A stretch of DNA of 64,000 nucleotides from Pyronema omphalodes (GCA_024516155.1 JAJJXM010000107.1:1-64000); one strand, 5' to 3'; counted from the stretch's first letter, positions 44,315 through 56,472 are shown. The notes: generated by a model from the letters alone, not told the origin. Numbers and translations are program-made.

Positions 44315-46504
44315 ATGGCCGCTCGAAGAATCACCGGCACTGCTCGTCACGACGATGGACTTGATGCTCCAATGGGCGATACCGTCAGCATCACCCGCCC
44401 TCGCTCTTGGGAGGAAGTTACTGCGGTTGGAGCTCCTAGAGTTCACCATGGAACTACCCTCCATCTGGGAGAAGTCCCTGACTGGGTCATTCTAATGATG
44501 GAAAGAATGAACGCCAATGAGGAGGACATCAAGAGGTTGGTTGAGGCAGTCGGGTCTGGGGCTGCCATGAATGATGAGTTACAGCGGGTAAAAGGGCTTT
44601 ACCAAGAGATGGCCCAGGGAATGCAAAAAGCGTACGACACCTTGGCAAAGAAAGGTGACCTGGACCAAGAAGTAAACCTTCAAACCGTCACTCGACTCGT
44701 CCAGGCTAGCAATGATTTTGCGGGCCAAGTTTGGAGGACCATTGGCAATCTTGCCACGGATGCACAAACAAAGGAGGCAGCTCAGCGGGCAGCTGCAGAC
44801 AGACTTAACCAGGGCATTGAAACGACAAATGCCATCCTTGAGGCCTTTGCCCAGAGGCAACTCGAAATCAATAAAGAAATTGAGGAATGGGCAATCGAGA
44901 AAAATACACAGGACGCCATCAGGAAGGAGGACGATAAGCAAAGGGATAGGCGCATCGCAGCTCTGTCTAGGGCTGAAGAGATGCATCAGCAGCGCCTACT
45001 GGACTATTATGAACAGAGGTAGGATGAAAAATTGGAATTGGTAAACAAGGTCATTGACCTTGTTATGTCGAAGATCCAGAAGAAGGAGCATTTCGATGCT
45101 AAGTCTCTAACCGAGGCTATGCATGAGGAGATGACTCCCAGACCACCCTCTCTTGGCAAAGCACCCGAGGTCCCATTGCCTCCATCAGTGGCGGGATCTG
45201 TTCAAAATGACGGCAGAAACGGAGGAAGGGGAAGCAAACCACCAGGAGGAGGACTTCCGCCACCACCACCACCACCATCTGATCCTACGGACAGCGAGGA
45301 TTCAGATGACTCATATATTAGAAAGGCTTTGGAAAGGAAGCGCCAGGAGCGCAAAGAAAAGGCTCAACAAAGAAAGCCTGAAGCAAAGAATGCCACGGAG
45401 GCATTCTTGGAATCACTTGTCACGAAATTGCAGCAATCGGGGGTTAACGAGCCGAGGAGACCTAAAATGCCAGAGATGAAGGCTCCTCAATATTTTTCCG
45501 GGAAGGACAAGAATTTGTTTAGGGCTTGGTGGATGTCTGTCCAAGATTACATTGCGACATACGCCAAGGCGTTTCCAGATGAGGACGACCAGGTAAAATG
45601 GGTTGGGAGCTTGCTTACTCACAAAGCTCTCAGTTGGCACCAGGAACGGCGAAAGTCCATTCAAAGATCAGGACTTAAGGATACATGGCAAGCTTTCTCA
45701 AGCTCTATTGAAACTAGGTTTGAGGATAAGCGAGAAGCACAAAAGGACGTTAAAAGGATTACGGAGCTCCAGTATGATGGAGATATTGACGACTATATAA
45801 CTAAATTGGAAGATCTGAATATGCGTGTGGGAGCAATTGGCCCCATGTATAGGAATGTAATTTGGGAGGCCATGACACCAGCCATTAAAAAAATGGTATA
45901 TCAAAGATTTGGGGGGATCCCAACTGATGATGAAGGAATGATTGATGCAGTTAAGGAAGCTGCTCATGTTGTGGAAAATTTGGAAGAGGAATTAAAGGGT
46001 CATAAGAAAAAGACTTTGGAAGTGCGGGAGGACCGCCATAGGGATAAAGGAAAGAACAAAGAAACTGTGCGCCCCAAGGAGGTGCAGCACAAGGACAAAT
46101 TTAAGGATAAAAAAGAGAAAAAGAGTTTCACTGGGAAAAAGGACAAGAAGTCAATTTTTGCGTCAGGGAGGGAAGCTCTGCAGAATGTTCCTCAGAGCGA
46201 AATTGATAAACATAAGAAGGAAAAGGCTGACTGTTGGAGATGCGGGCGATCAGGACATAAAATGTTTGATTGTTACGCTAAGAAGACAGTTGGAGGAACA
46301 GAGCTCTCTGGCGAAGGAAAGGTTGCTTCCTCTGGCAAGAGGAAGAGAGACGATGACGATGATGGAAACAAAGGGCAAGAGAAGCCCAAGGAAACAAAAA
46401 AGACAAAGACCGCAGCAGTGCGGCAGGATGAGGATGAAATAATGGAAGATGCTCAGCCCAGGATTTGGGAGATTGAGCAGAATGATGAGGAGTCGGATTT
46501 TTAA
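44315..46504 (+). pseudogene. G2 gag, one in-frame stop
   Basis: The ATG at 44315 (MAARRITGTARHDD) opens a frame of about 730 codons broken only by TAG at 45020-45022. The same frame continues on both sides. The N-terminal half is coiled-coil rich. The C-terminal half has a Pro-rich linker, a retrotrans_gag-like core (FRAWWMSVQDYIATYAKAFPD, FEDKREAQKDVKRITELQ), Lys-rich stretches and one knuckle, CWRCGRSGHKMFDC, followed by acidic residues. It would form the particle and package RNA. The TAG is one C-to-T change from CAG (Gln). The alternative, programmed readthrough, is less likely. Confidence 0.85.
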
Positions 46505-49500
46505 GATCCTCTAGGGTTGCGTCACCTGAGGAGGAGGAATGTATATCTGACGCAGAAAAAATAATTTGTTCAGGGACAAAAAGGAAAATATCGGACAGCT
46601 TGGAGTCGACCAAGACAAAACTTCGACGAACCGACAAAGGAACCTCTTCCAAAGGAACAAAAATGGAAGCTGTGGTTCCACCCCATCACGGAAAAAGGCC
46701 AATAATCAACATGGTGTTGAATTGGTCAAAAAACAAATTTCGAACGGTGCGAGTCCTACTTGATACAGGCTCCACCTCAGCTTTACTGGACAAAGGGTTT
46801 GTCCGAACTTACAAAATTCCTACTGTGAAGAGAGACCAGCCTCTTCAAATACGCAACTTCAATAATGAGGTAGTTGCTGGAGCTGGAGAATTCTTTACAG
46901 TTCCTTTTATGCTGCAACACAAACAACACTTTGCAGCCGAAGCCTTCGAAGTCGCACCTCTTGACAGCGACTGCGATGTCATCCTCCCTTATTGGTGGAT
47001 GGCCAAACATCAACCTTGCAACATGTGGGGAGACAGCAATAACATCTCCTTCACAACTACACGTTGCATCGAACATTGTACTAAGGCTCAGGCCAGTACA
47101 TTTTCACTCAAGGTCGACCGCCGCGTACTCGACCATCCCGAGGCCTCAGTAATAGGCCATATTTCAGCTGTTGCCACGAAGGAAGAATTATCAGAGGCAC
47201 TTCAACAAGTCCCTGAGAAATTCCGTAAGTGGATTAACATCATGACAAAGGAAGCAGCAGACAAGCTTCCTGAACACAAACCCTACGACCACGCCATAGA
47301 CCTGAAGGAAGGGGAAACTCCTCCTTGGGGACCAGTCTATGCGCTTAATGAAGTGGAGCTGGAAACATTGAGAGAATGGTTAAAGGAAATGCTAAGGACA
47401 GGAAAGATTAGACCATCAAAATCTCCTGCCGCAGCACCAATTCTCTTTGTGCCAAAACCCCATGGGCGAGGTTTAAGGCTTTGTGTCGATTACAGGGGGA
47501 TCAACAAAATAACAATAGCAAATCGCTACCCCCTCCCTCTTATGTCTGAATTACAAGACAGAGTAAGAGGAGCTAAGTTCTTCACGAAAATGGATTTGAA
47601 GAACGGTTACCATTTGATTAGAATCAAAGAAGGAGATGAGTGGAAAACTGCTTTTAGATGCAGGTATGGGCTATATGAATTTTTGGTAATGCCTTTTGGC
47701 TTAAGCAATGCACCGGCCACGTTCCAAGATATGATGAATCATATCTTTAGGGATATGTTGGATCAGGGAGTAATTGCTTATATTGATGATGTTCTTATTT
47801 ACGCGGAAACGGAGGAGGAACATGATAAATTGGTAAAGGAAGTCTTGAAGAGACTGGAAGAAAATGGGCTGGTAATATCTCCGGAAAAATGTGTTTGGGG
47901 GACAAACAAAGTGGAATTTTTGGGGTATATTATAAGCGAAAAAGGAATTGAAATGGCAAAGGATAAAGTGGAAACCGTCCTGGTTTGGAAACCTCCTAAA
48001 TCCTTGAAAGAGACACAAGGCTTTCTTGGATTTGCAAACTTCTATCGCCGATTCATAAAGGACTTTTCAAGAATTTGTCGTCCTCTTACTGAATCTACCA
48101 AGGGCGATCCAAAGAAGTGGGAATGGACTGTTGCCATGGAACTGGCATTTGATGAGTTGAAGCAGAGGTTTACGAAGGCACCAATATTGGGTCATTTTGA
48201 TCCTAAAAAGGTTTGCCTTGTTGAAACTGATGCTTCTGACTTTGCCTTAGGCGCAGTCCTTTCTCAGAAAGGAGAGGACGGAAAGCTGCATCCCATTGCT
48301 TTCCATTCTAGGAAATTCACTCCAGCTGAGATCAATTACGAAATCCATGATAAGGAGCTTTTAGCTATTGTCGATTCGTTTAAGATTTGGAGAAGATACC
48401 TGGAAGGAGCAATGCATACGGTTCAAGTATTCAGCGACCATCAAAATTTGGAGTACTTCACCACAACAAAAGTACTCAATCGTCGCCAAGCAAGGTGGGC
48501 TCAAGAACTTGCTGGTATTGACTTTAAAATTTTTTACAGACCTGGAAACAAGAATGGGAAGCCTGATGCTTTGTCAAGGCGTCCGGAGTTCCGCCCTGAA
48601 AAGGGGGGAGGTGAGGATCAGCCGATTACGACTATCCTTCACAAAGAACATTTTGCTTCTATTTCAGCAATAAGTAGTGGAGGTGAAGGAACATCATTCA
48701 TTGTTTCTTCGGCACGGCTCAATTCTATCCCTTCTGTTAAATGGTCTGAAGAATTTTTAAAGATGGTTAAAGAGGCTGGAGAACTGGACGAAAATTATCA
48801 AAAAGCAGCAAAACGAATAAAAGATCCACTAACGATAGAAGATGGCATAATCTATCGGAAAGAGAAGTTATGGGTACCAAAGGATTTGGTCAACATGGTC
48901 CTTGAATCAGAGCACGACTCCAAAATTGCTGGGCACTTTGGTCAGGACAAAACAATTGAATTAATAAGGAGAAACTTTTGGTGGCCGAAGATGGATGAAA
49001 AGATAATTGAATATATACAGAGCTGTTTGGAATGTCAGAAGGACAAGACGGCTAGGCACCTTAAGTATGGGATGTTGCAACCTTTGGAATTAACATATGC
49101 CCCATGGCAGTCTATTGCTATGGATTTCATCACCGACTTACCAGAATCAAATGGGTGTGATCAACTATGGGTTATAGTTGATCGATTTACAAAAATGGCA
49201 CACTTCATTCCTTTACACAAAGACGGCAAGACAACTGCAGACCTTGTCAGGATTTTCGCAAAGGAAATATGGAAACTACATGGCCTACCCAAGGATATTG
49301 TGTCGGACAGAGACTCCAGGTTCACAAGCACCACCTGGAAAGCATTTCTTGGAACCCTAGGAATTAAACCAAGAATGTCGACAGCCTTCCACCCACAAAC
49401 AGATGGACAAACGGAACGGCTTAATCAAACAATTGAAGCATACCTCCGCTCTTTTGTTAACCACGAAATGGACGACTGGGCTGATCTCGTACCTATGGCT

Positions 49501-50199
49501 GAGTTCGCATACAACAACTCAGTCACAAGCGCAACTGGACTATCACCCTTTTACGCCAACTACGGATTCTATCCAAATACGAGCAACCCTTCGGCAACTG
49601 CTGTGCGTAACCCAGCCAGCAAAGCCTACGCCCACTGGATGCATACGATTCATGAAGGAGCCAAATCAATGCTTCAAAAAACCCAAGAAAGAATGAAGCA
49701 ATATGCAGACCAGAAACGTCAGGAGGCACCAGAATACCAAGTAGGAGACTTGGTTATGTTAGATGGACGAAACATACGAACTAGACGCCCATCGAGAAAG
49801 TTAGACCATAAACTGCATGGTCCCTTCCAAGTCGAAAAAATCATCTCCCCAACAGCAGTTTGACTTACGCTCCCACGAAAATGGAAGATACACAACGTCT
49901 TCCATACTTCTTTACTTGAGCCCTTTAGAGCAGGAACTCGGGCTCCACCTGATACGAACAAAATTCTACGGGAAGCAGACGACGTTGAGGGAAGCGAGGA
50001 ATATGATATCGATGAAATAATGAGCAGCTACAAATCTGGAAATCGAATCTTATACCTCGTTAAATGGTTAGGTTGGCCTAATAAAAAAGACTGGACGGCA
50101 GAACCTTTCGACAACTTTTCAGTAGGAGGTCAGGAGAAGTTACGAGATTTTCATCTCAAGTATCCTGATTCTCCGAGGGACTACCGACTCAAGGATTAA
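46489..50199 (+). pseudogene. G2 pol (protease, reverse transcriptase, RNase H, integrase, chromodomain), one in-frame stop
   Basis: The pol frame is -1 relative to gag and overlaps its last 16 nt, so a -1 frameshift near GGATTTTTAAG is likely. Domains in order are protease (VLLDTGSTSALLD), reverse transcriptase (FFTKMDLKNGYHLIRI, MPFGLSNAPATFQDMM, YIDDVLIYA), RNase H (VETDASDFALGAVLSQ, FSDHQNLEYF), and integrase with the zinc block (CLECQKDKTARH) and core (MDFITDLPES, IVSDRDSRF, STAFHPQTDGQTERLNQTIE). After TGA at 49861-49863 the same frame continues through WKIHNVFHTSLLEPF to a chromodomain (EYDIDEIMSSYKSGN, YLVKWLGWPNKKDW) ending at 50199. The TGA is one C-to-T change from CGA (Arg). Confidence 0.88.
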
Positions 50200-50370
50200 G
50201 GCTTAATGTTTTTCCCCAAGAGGTTTTCATTAGGTCGAGTTGGTAGTAGGATGTAGGGGCTGGAGGACTACATCTATATATGATCACTAAGTCACTTGGC
50301 TGCGGCGAGGTGCGATCACAGAATGATAAGCTACTTGCTTCGGGACGAAGCTTGAACAGGGGGGAGGTGG
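50200..50370 (+). other. G2 3' untranslated leader and polypurine tract
   Basis: The 170 bp between the pol stop and the 3' LTR hold no gene. The last 15 bases (ACAGGGGGGAGGTGG) are a polypurine tract that primes plus-strand DNA synthesis in LTR retrotransposons. Confidence 0.75.
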
Positions 50371-50373
50371 TGT

Positions 50374-51730
50374 CACACCCTATATTGTGTGAGTATAGAA
50401 TAGGTAACATGTATAACATTTAGAGAACATGGCAAACTCGACAGGAGAATGAATAATAAGGTTAGTATTCCCGGGCCGGAACCCCCTGAGGAGCTCCAGC
50501 TAGCCACGTCACGTGATTCGTGACTTTCCGAAAGGACCTCACGAGGATCCCGGCCCGAGGTGTCGCTACCTGTTATTCACTGTCAGTTTGGGAGGATCAC
50601 AGATGGATGGGAACGAGGAACAACTTACCTCATGGGTGTCGACTTACCCATGAGAAAACTACAGACGACGCTGATGGAGACAGAAGACGACGGCGAAAGG
50701 ACACCTCCTTATACTTGAGGTCGTGTTCCACCAAGCACGGCTACCAGAGGGCTTGCAAGAGAAGGGAATTCTCAGGACAATGCAAGGCAGACGAATAGGA
50801 TCATCCGAGGTCTGAGTTGGGCGGATAGTCGGCCAAGGAACAAGGCAGAGTCTAGTCAGCCAACAGGAGTGGAGCTCAGAACAAGGGTCGAGATTGCGTG
50901 AGCATGAGACGACGTTCTGCAGCAAGGAACACCACTCAGGGAAACTGTTGGATGGAACTGATATGACGCGACCTTAGGCCAATGACTACCAACTGCAAGA
51001 TAAGACGGCGTTTGCGTACACACCAGGGTGTGGCTGCCCGCAAGTGTGCGCAGGTGGGGCAGTTATGACATCACACAGGAATGCGACGGGGCAGTGCGCT
51101 CCGGTAAGGCATAGTCTGCCTTATGATGTCAGATTCCTCCACTCGCAATCGAGATTCTCTAGGGAGATCTATGATCAAGACGACTCCTAAGATATATGAC
51201 TCACATGTCATTATCAGAGGAGTCATCGCATTATGCGCTCAAGTGGAGTAACCCTTCACTGGGCGTTTAACCCCAATACCTGATTGGAAGGTGTGGTAGC
51301 ACGGCGAGGAATGTCAAGGATTAATCTGACACGAGGGTCATCATGCAAGTGAGCAATTAATGTAATTGCGCATGCAGCATGATGCGAGCCATCAGCAGAT
51401 TTGTCAAAGAATTGACTCACGTCTTATCTCCTAAGCTTAGTTTGGAAGTTGGTTCCCTTGGGAAGTCTGGGCGAACTTGTAGACGAAAGTCTATAAAAGA
51501 CCCTAAGTCTTCCCACCGTCTCCTCCAGCATCAGCAACTTGATCTCTTGTTACGACGTTACCATTCTACACCAAATACCTCAGGACGAGACCCTTAAGTT
51601 TATTCGGCCTGTGATCGATTAGTTGAACTTCCTAGCTCTTGGGAAATCTATTAGTTATCTATCTTGCGAACGAAGCGTCAACTGATCGGACAAACCTCTG
51701 TATTGAAAGCCTCAATACCCAGGTTCACAC
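50374..51730 (+). repeat. G2 3' LTR
   Basis: It is the same length as the 5' LTR (1357 bp) and nearly identical. Differences I could see include CCCGGGCC for CTCGGGCC, GAGGTGTC for GAGGCGTC, CTGCCCGC for CTGCGCGC, AATGCGAC for AATGTGAC, ACTCCTAAG for ACTCATAAG and GCGTCAAC for GCGTTAAC. It is preceded by TGT at 50371. Confidence 0.9.
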
Positions 51731-52023
51731 TGGATCCCGAGAACATTGCAGAGACTGTGGTCGAGCAAGATGAGGATGCCGACACAGTGGGATCCGACGA
51801 TGACGGCATCGATAGGGAGTTTGACGAAGATGAACTCGGTGAATTCATATCCGATCGCCTGCAAAATGTGGTCAACGAGGAGCTCGGGAATTTAGGAAGT
51901 CAGGGGAATGTTATAGGTGTTGAAGATGATGAAGGGTCAATTGACGACGATGATGTTGTTGAAAGGTTGGATCCTGACAACATTGAAGGGACTGTGGTGC
52001 GGCAAGATGATGATATTATATAG
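51731..52023 (+). pseudogene. Acidic ORF tail, possibly the C-terminus of the KDZ transposase
   Basis: The frame continues out of the G2 LTR and encodes about 97 residues rich in Asp and Glu (DEDADTVGSDDDGID, EFDEDELGEF), with two related repeats, LDPENIAETVVEQDED and LDPDNIEGTVVRQDDD, before TAG. It directly follows the 3' LTR on the same strand as the transposase and may be its displaced end. However, the frame does not join exon 2 cleanly under any simple target duplication I tried, so the link is inference. No known family is recognised. Confidence 0.5.
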
Positions 52024-52076
52024 TTGGTGGTTGTTGTAGCTGTGGAGGAGAGGGGGCAGGGGTAAATACAGAAGGG

Positions 52077-53320
52077 CGAAGAGGAGGAGACGAAGCGGCA
52101 AAGGGAGGTCGATAGTTGTAAATAGCTGAGTGTTGTGGAGGAATAGCGGCGGAGGGAGGTCGATAGTTGTAAATAGCAAAGCGGCGGAGGGAGGTCGATA
52201 GTTGTAAATAGCTGAGTGTTGTGGAGGAATAGCGGCGGCGGGAGGTCGATAGTTGTAAATAGCAAAGCGGCGGAGGGAGGTCGATAGTTGTAAATAGCAA
52301 AGCGGCGGAGGGAGGTGGAAAGTTGTAAATAGCTGAGTGTTGTGGAGGAATAGCGGCGGCGGGAGGTCGATAGTTGTAAATAGCAAGGCGGCGGAGGGAG
52401 GTCGATAGTTGTGAATAGCTGAGTGTTGTGGAGGAATAGCAAAGCGGCGGAGGGAGGTCGATAGTTGTGAATAGCTGAGTGTTGTGGAGGAATAGCAAAG
52501 CGGCGGTTGTGAATAGCTGAGTGTTGTGGAGGGAGGTCGAAAGTTGTGAATAGCTGAGTGTTGTGGAGGAATAGCAGCGGCGGAGGGAGGTAGATGATTG
52601 TGAATAGCTGAGTGTTGTGGAGGAATAGCAAAGCGGCGGAGGGAGGTCGATGATTGTGAATAGCTGAGTGTTGTGGAGGAATAGCAAAGCGGCGGTTGTG
52701 AATAGCTGAGTGTTGTGGAGGGAGGTCGAAAGTTGTGAATAGCTGAGTGTTGTGGAGGAATCGCAAAGCGGCGGAGGGAGGTCGATGATTGTGAATAGCT
52801 GAGTGTTGTGGAGGAATAGCAAAGCGGCGGTTGTGAATAGCTGAGTGTTGTGGAGGGAGGTCGAAAGTTGTGAATAGCTGAGTGTTGTGGAGGAATAGCA
52901 AAGCGGCGGAGGGAGGTCGATTATGTGAATAGCTGAGTGTTGTGGAGGAATAGCAAAGCGGCGGAGGGAGGTTGATTATGTGAATAGCTGAGTGTTGTGG
53001 AGGAATAGCAAAGCGGCGGTTGTGAATAGCTGAGTGTTGTGGAGGGAGGTCGAAAGTTGTGAATAGCTGAGTGTTGTGGAGGAATAGCAAAGCGGCGGAG
53101 GGAGGTCGATGATTGTGAATAGCTGAGTGTTGTGGAGGAATAGCAAAGCGGCGGTTGTGAATAGCTGAGTGTTGTGGAGGGAGGTCGAAAGTTGTGAATA
53201 GCTGAGTGTTGTGGAGGGAGGTTGATGATTGTGAATAGCTGAGTGTTATGGAGGAATAGCAAAGCGGCGGAGGGAGGTCGATGATTGCGAATAGCTGAGT
53301 ATTGTGAAGGAACAGCTGTC
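52077..53320 (+). repeat. Left minisatellite arm
   Basis: Tandem units combine a few modules: GAATAGCTGAGTGTTGTGGA, GGAATAGCAAAGCGGCGG, AGGGAGGTCGATGATTGT, and variants with AGTTGTAAATAGC on the outer side. Module order varies, so unit length ranges from about 30 to about 130 bp. Long stop-free frames on the minus strand result from the repeat and are not genes. Confidence 0.88.
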
Positions 53321-53339
53321 GGGGGGGGGGGGGGGGGGG

Positions 53340-54000
53340 TTGGTGTAATTATTAGGCGCGGGAAATAAAAAAAAAGATTACAAATTAAAAGAACAAGGCA
53401 GCTCGAGATTTCCTGCTGTGTTTAAGCGCCCCGCGGGGTTCTTCAGATTGATGATACAATCCCGCGAGGCGTTTAACCATACGACGTTGCGCGCCAGCAA
53501 AACAGGATTAAAAATCTTGAGCTACGTAACGCTGTGTGTTTAAACGCCTCGCGGGATTATTCACATTTTTAATCCTGTTTTGCTGGGTGTGTTTAAACGC
53601 CTCACGGGATTATTCAGATTGATGATACAATCCCGCCAGGCGTTTAAACATACGACGTTGCGCGCCAGCAAAACAGGATTAGAAATCTTGAGCTACGTAA
53701 CGCTGTGTGTTTAAACGCCTCGCGGGATTATTCAGATTTTTAATCCTGTTTTGCTGGGTGTGTTTAAACGCCTCGCGGGATTATTCAGATTGATGATACA
53801 ATCCCGCGAGGCGTTTAAACATACGACGTTGCGCGCCAGCAAAACAGGATTAAAAATCTGAATAATCCCGCGAGGCGCTTAAACACAGCAGGAAATTTGG
53901 TGATACCTAGCGTTGTGAGTTTAAACGCCTCGCGGGATTATTCAAATTGTTAATCCTGTTTTGCTGGTGCGCAACGTCGTATGTTTGAACGTTCATTTAG
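53340..54000 (+). repeat. Left array of hairpin-forming repeats
   Basis: After an AT-rich bridge (about 53341-53395), units built on TTTAAACGCCTCGCGGGATT and its reverse complement alternate with GCAAAACAGGATTAAAAATC and CATACGACGTTGCGCGCCAG. Each unit can fold into a hairpin, and the array mirrors 55731-56440. Confidence 0.85.
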
Positions 54001-55730
54001 CTAAGTGCGCGTGTCTGCGGGGCGCGCATTGCGGCAACCGATCAGGCTGCTGCGCGCCAGTCAGCACTACAGCCCCTTGGTGGATCACATGCGCTGCGCA
54101 CTACGGCCGTTGCCAAGGTAGCAGTTGCCAAGGCGTTGGCTGCCAAGATGCCTGTTCCTGAAACGGTCGTTGCCAAGACGGCCATTGCCAAAGCGGCTGT
54201 TGCCGAGGTGACCTTTCCCAAACTGGCTGTTGCCAAGGCGGATGTCTCCAAAGTGGCTGTTGCCCAGGCGGCCCCAACCAAATCGGCTGTTGCCAAGGCG
54301 GCCCCAACCCAATCGGCTGTTCCCAAGGCGGCCCAGAACCAAATCGGCTGTTGCCAAGGCCTTCATTGCCGAGGCTATGCTGTTCCCCCGTCGCACAACC
54401 ACCGGCCCAATCGGCCAAAAGCATCTTGGCTGAGCGGGGTACAAAATGGAAATTTTCCACCGCCCCACCGTCTTTTCCTTCTTTCCCACATCACCATCGT
54501 GAAGTACGTAGTTTTTCCTGTAATTTCAATTTTTTTCTGTGCCGTTCGTTCCCCTCTCCTTTCCATTCCCTTGTTTCACCCATTCCGGTCCTTCCAACCC
54601 CCCCCCCCCCACCCCCCACTCCGGCGGCCCCAATTCCTACCCACGTGTCCCATCCGACTCTTCGTCCGCCCTCCAACGCGCTCATCGCTGTGACATAAAT
54701 CGTAACCTTAAATATCAACCCTGCTTGTGAAACAAAATTTCGCGTAGTCTTTGCTTTTTGAAACTCGGTCACACAACCGTGTGAATACGCGTCTCCTGAG
54801 CATTATCTTCCCGTATCTACATTCTCCTTGGTGAGCCAAGGGGGCGGGTTGCAGAATAATAATTTCGTGCGCGAAGTTTTTGTGCTGCATTTTCTTGCAA
54901 TTAGCGATTTTTGCGTATTGTGGCAATTGATCACCGCATACTGCGCGTCGCCATGTGCTCTAGTATTCAGATGAATATTGTCACGTACGCGAAGTTTGTT
55001 CAAAAAAGCATCAATAACATCATGCACGTAAACACAGCGACTTGTCAAATCACAGGGACCCTCAACCGCGGGAAAATCGGTGTGAAATTAAGAATATTTG
55101 GAACAATGTTGACTTGTTTTTGAATTTGTTTTGTTTTTGAATTTAAAATGCTACGTGTATCATGTACAAGGCACTCTGCGCAGAGCCAAATTTGTTAATG
55201 ATCACAGCATGAGTTGAAATTCATTTAATCTATAGAAACAAATTCATATTCAAATCGACATTGCAATGCCTCCCTCCTGTCGCGTCCACCCGACGATATT
55301 CAGCGCGCTGCGTGAAGAACGCGTCTTGTTACATCAGAACGCGTCTTGTAACATCACGTGATTGATTCAGCGCGCTGCGTGAAGAACGCGTCTTGTGACA
55401 TCAGAACGCGTCTTGTAAAGTCACGTGATTGATACGGCTCCCAGCGCGGTCCCGAACCCAGTGACGCCGAGCCCGAGTCACATCGCGCCACCTGCATCGC
55501 GCAGCAACCGCTCCGTGCCGACTCGGGTTTTGTCCCGACTAATCACGTGCGCTGGGTGCCATGGCTCGGCAGCTCCTCCGTGCCGACTGGGGGTCGCTTC
55601 CGACCAGTCACGTGCGCTAGGTGCCGGGGCTCGGCAGCTCCTCCGTGCCGACCCGGGTTCAGTCCCGATCAATCACGTGCGCATGCGCAAAGTGCTGCGC
55701 GTGAAACCTGCTGCAGCGCCCGCATTGCGG
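54001..55730. other. Core of the foldback region, no recognised gene
   Basis: Three kinds of sequence are visible. At 54100-54400 are imperfect tandem repeats of about 30 bp with GTTGCCAAGGCGG (a frame reading Ala/Val/Lys repeats, probably not a protein). At 54440-55290 the sequence is non-repetitive with small ORFs that match nothing I know. At 55300-55435 is a direct duplication of GCGCTGCGTGAAGAACGCGT, and at 55510-55690 are three units of about 65 bp with CCGTGCCGAC and CACGTGCG. I find no transposase. Confidence 0.6.
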
Positions 55731-56440
55731 CAACCGAAATTAATCTTGTTTTGCTGGGTGTGTTTAAACGCCTCGCGGGATTGTATCAACAATCTGAATA
55801 ATCCCGCGAGGCGTTTAAACACACCCAGCAAAACAGGATTAAAAATCTTAATAATCCCGCGAGGCGTTTAAACACACAACGTTACGTAGCTCAAAATTTC
55901 CTGCTGTGTTTAAGCGGCTCGCGGGATTATTCAGATTTTTAATCCTGTTTTGCTGGCGCGCAACGTCGTATGTTTAAACGCCTCGCGGGATTGTATCATC
56001 AATCTGAATAATCCCGCGAGGCGTTTAAACACACCCAGCAAAACAGGATTAAAAATCTGAATAATCCCGCGAGGCGTTTAAGCACGCAGCGTTACGTAGC
56101 TCAAGATTTTTAATCCTGTTTTGCTGGCGCGCAACGTCGTATGTTTAAACGCCTCGCGGGATTGTATCATCAATCTGAATAATCCCGCGAGGCGTTTAAA
56201 CACACCCAGCAAAACAGGATTAAAAATCTGAATAATCCCGCGAGGCGTTTAAGCACGCAGCGTTACGTAGCTCAAGATTTTTCATCCTGTTTTGCTGGCG
56301 CGCAACGTCGTATGTTTAAACGCCTCGCGGGATTGTCTCATCAATCTGAAGAACCCCGCGAGGCGCTTAAACACAGCAGAAAATCTCGAGCTGCCTTGTT
56401 CTTTTAATTTGTAATCTTTTTTTTATTTCCCGCGCCTAAT
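55731..56440 (-). repeat. Right array of hairpin-forming repeats
   Basis: The array mirrors the left one: CGCCTCGCGGGATTGTATCA, AATCCCGCGAGGCGTTTAAAC, GCAAAACAGGATTAAAAATC and GCGCGCAACGTCGTATG recur in about seven units. The right end passes through the bridge TCTCGAGCTGCCTTGTTCTT into the C21 tract. Confidence 0.85.
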
Positions 56441-56472
56441 TATTACACCAACCCCCCCCCCCCCCCCCCCCC

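Larger units (their letters stand above)
42833..51730 (+). mobile_element. Ty3/gypsy chromovirus G2, complete with two LTRs
   Basis: LTRs of 1357 bp (42833-44189 and 50374-51730) enclose gag, protease, reverse transcriptase, RNase H, integrase and chromodomain in the Ty3/gypsy order. A polypurine tract (ACAGGGGGGAGGTGG, 50356-50370) precedes the 3' LTR. I counted about six substitutions between the LTRs, so insertion was recent. It lies in exon 2 of the KDZ transposase. The target duplication is unclear because CACAC occurs at every boundary. Confidence 0.92.

Noticed and set aside
54136..54693. Frame of 185 codons rich in Ala, Val and Lys
   Set aside because: It is encoded by short tandem repeats and ends in unrelated pyrimidine-rich sequence, with no domain and no sign of an intron.
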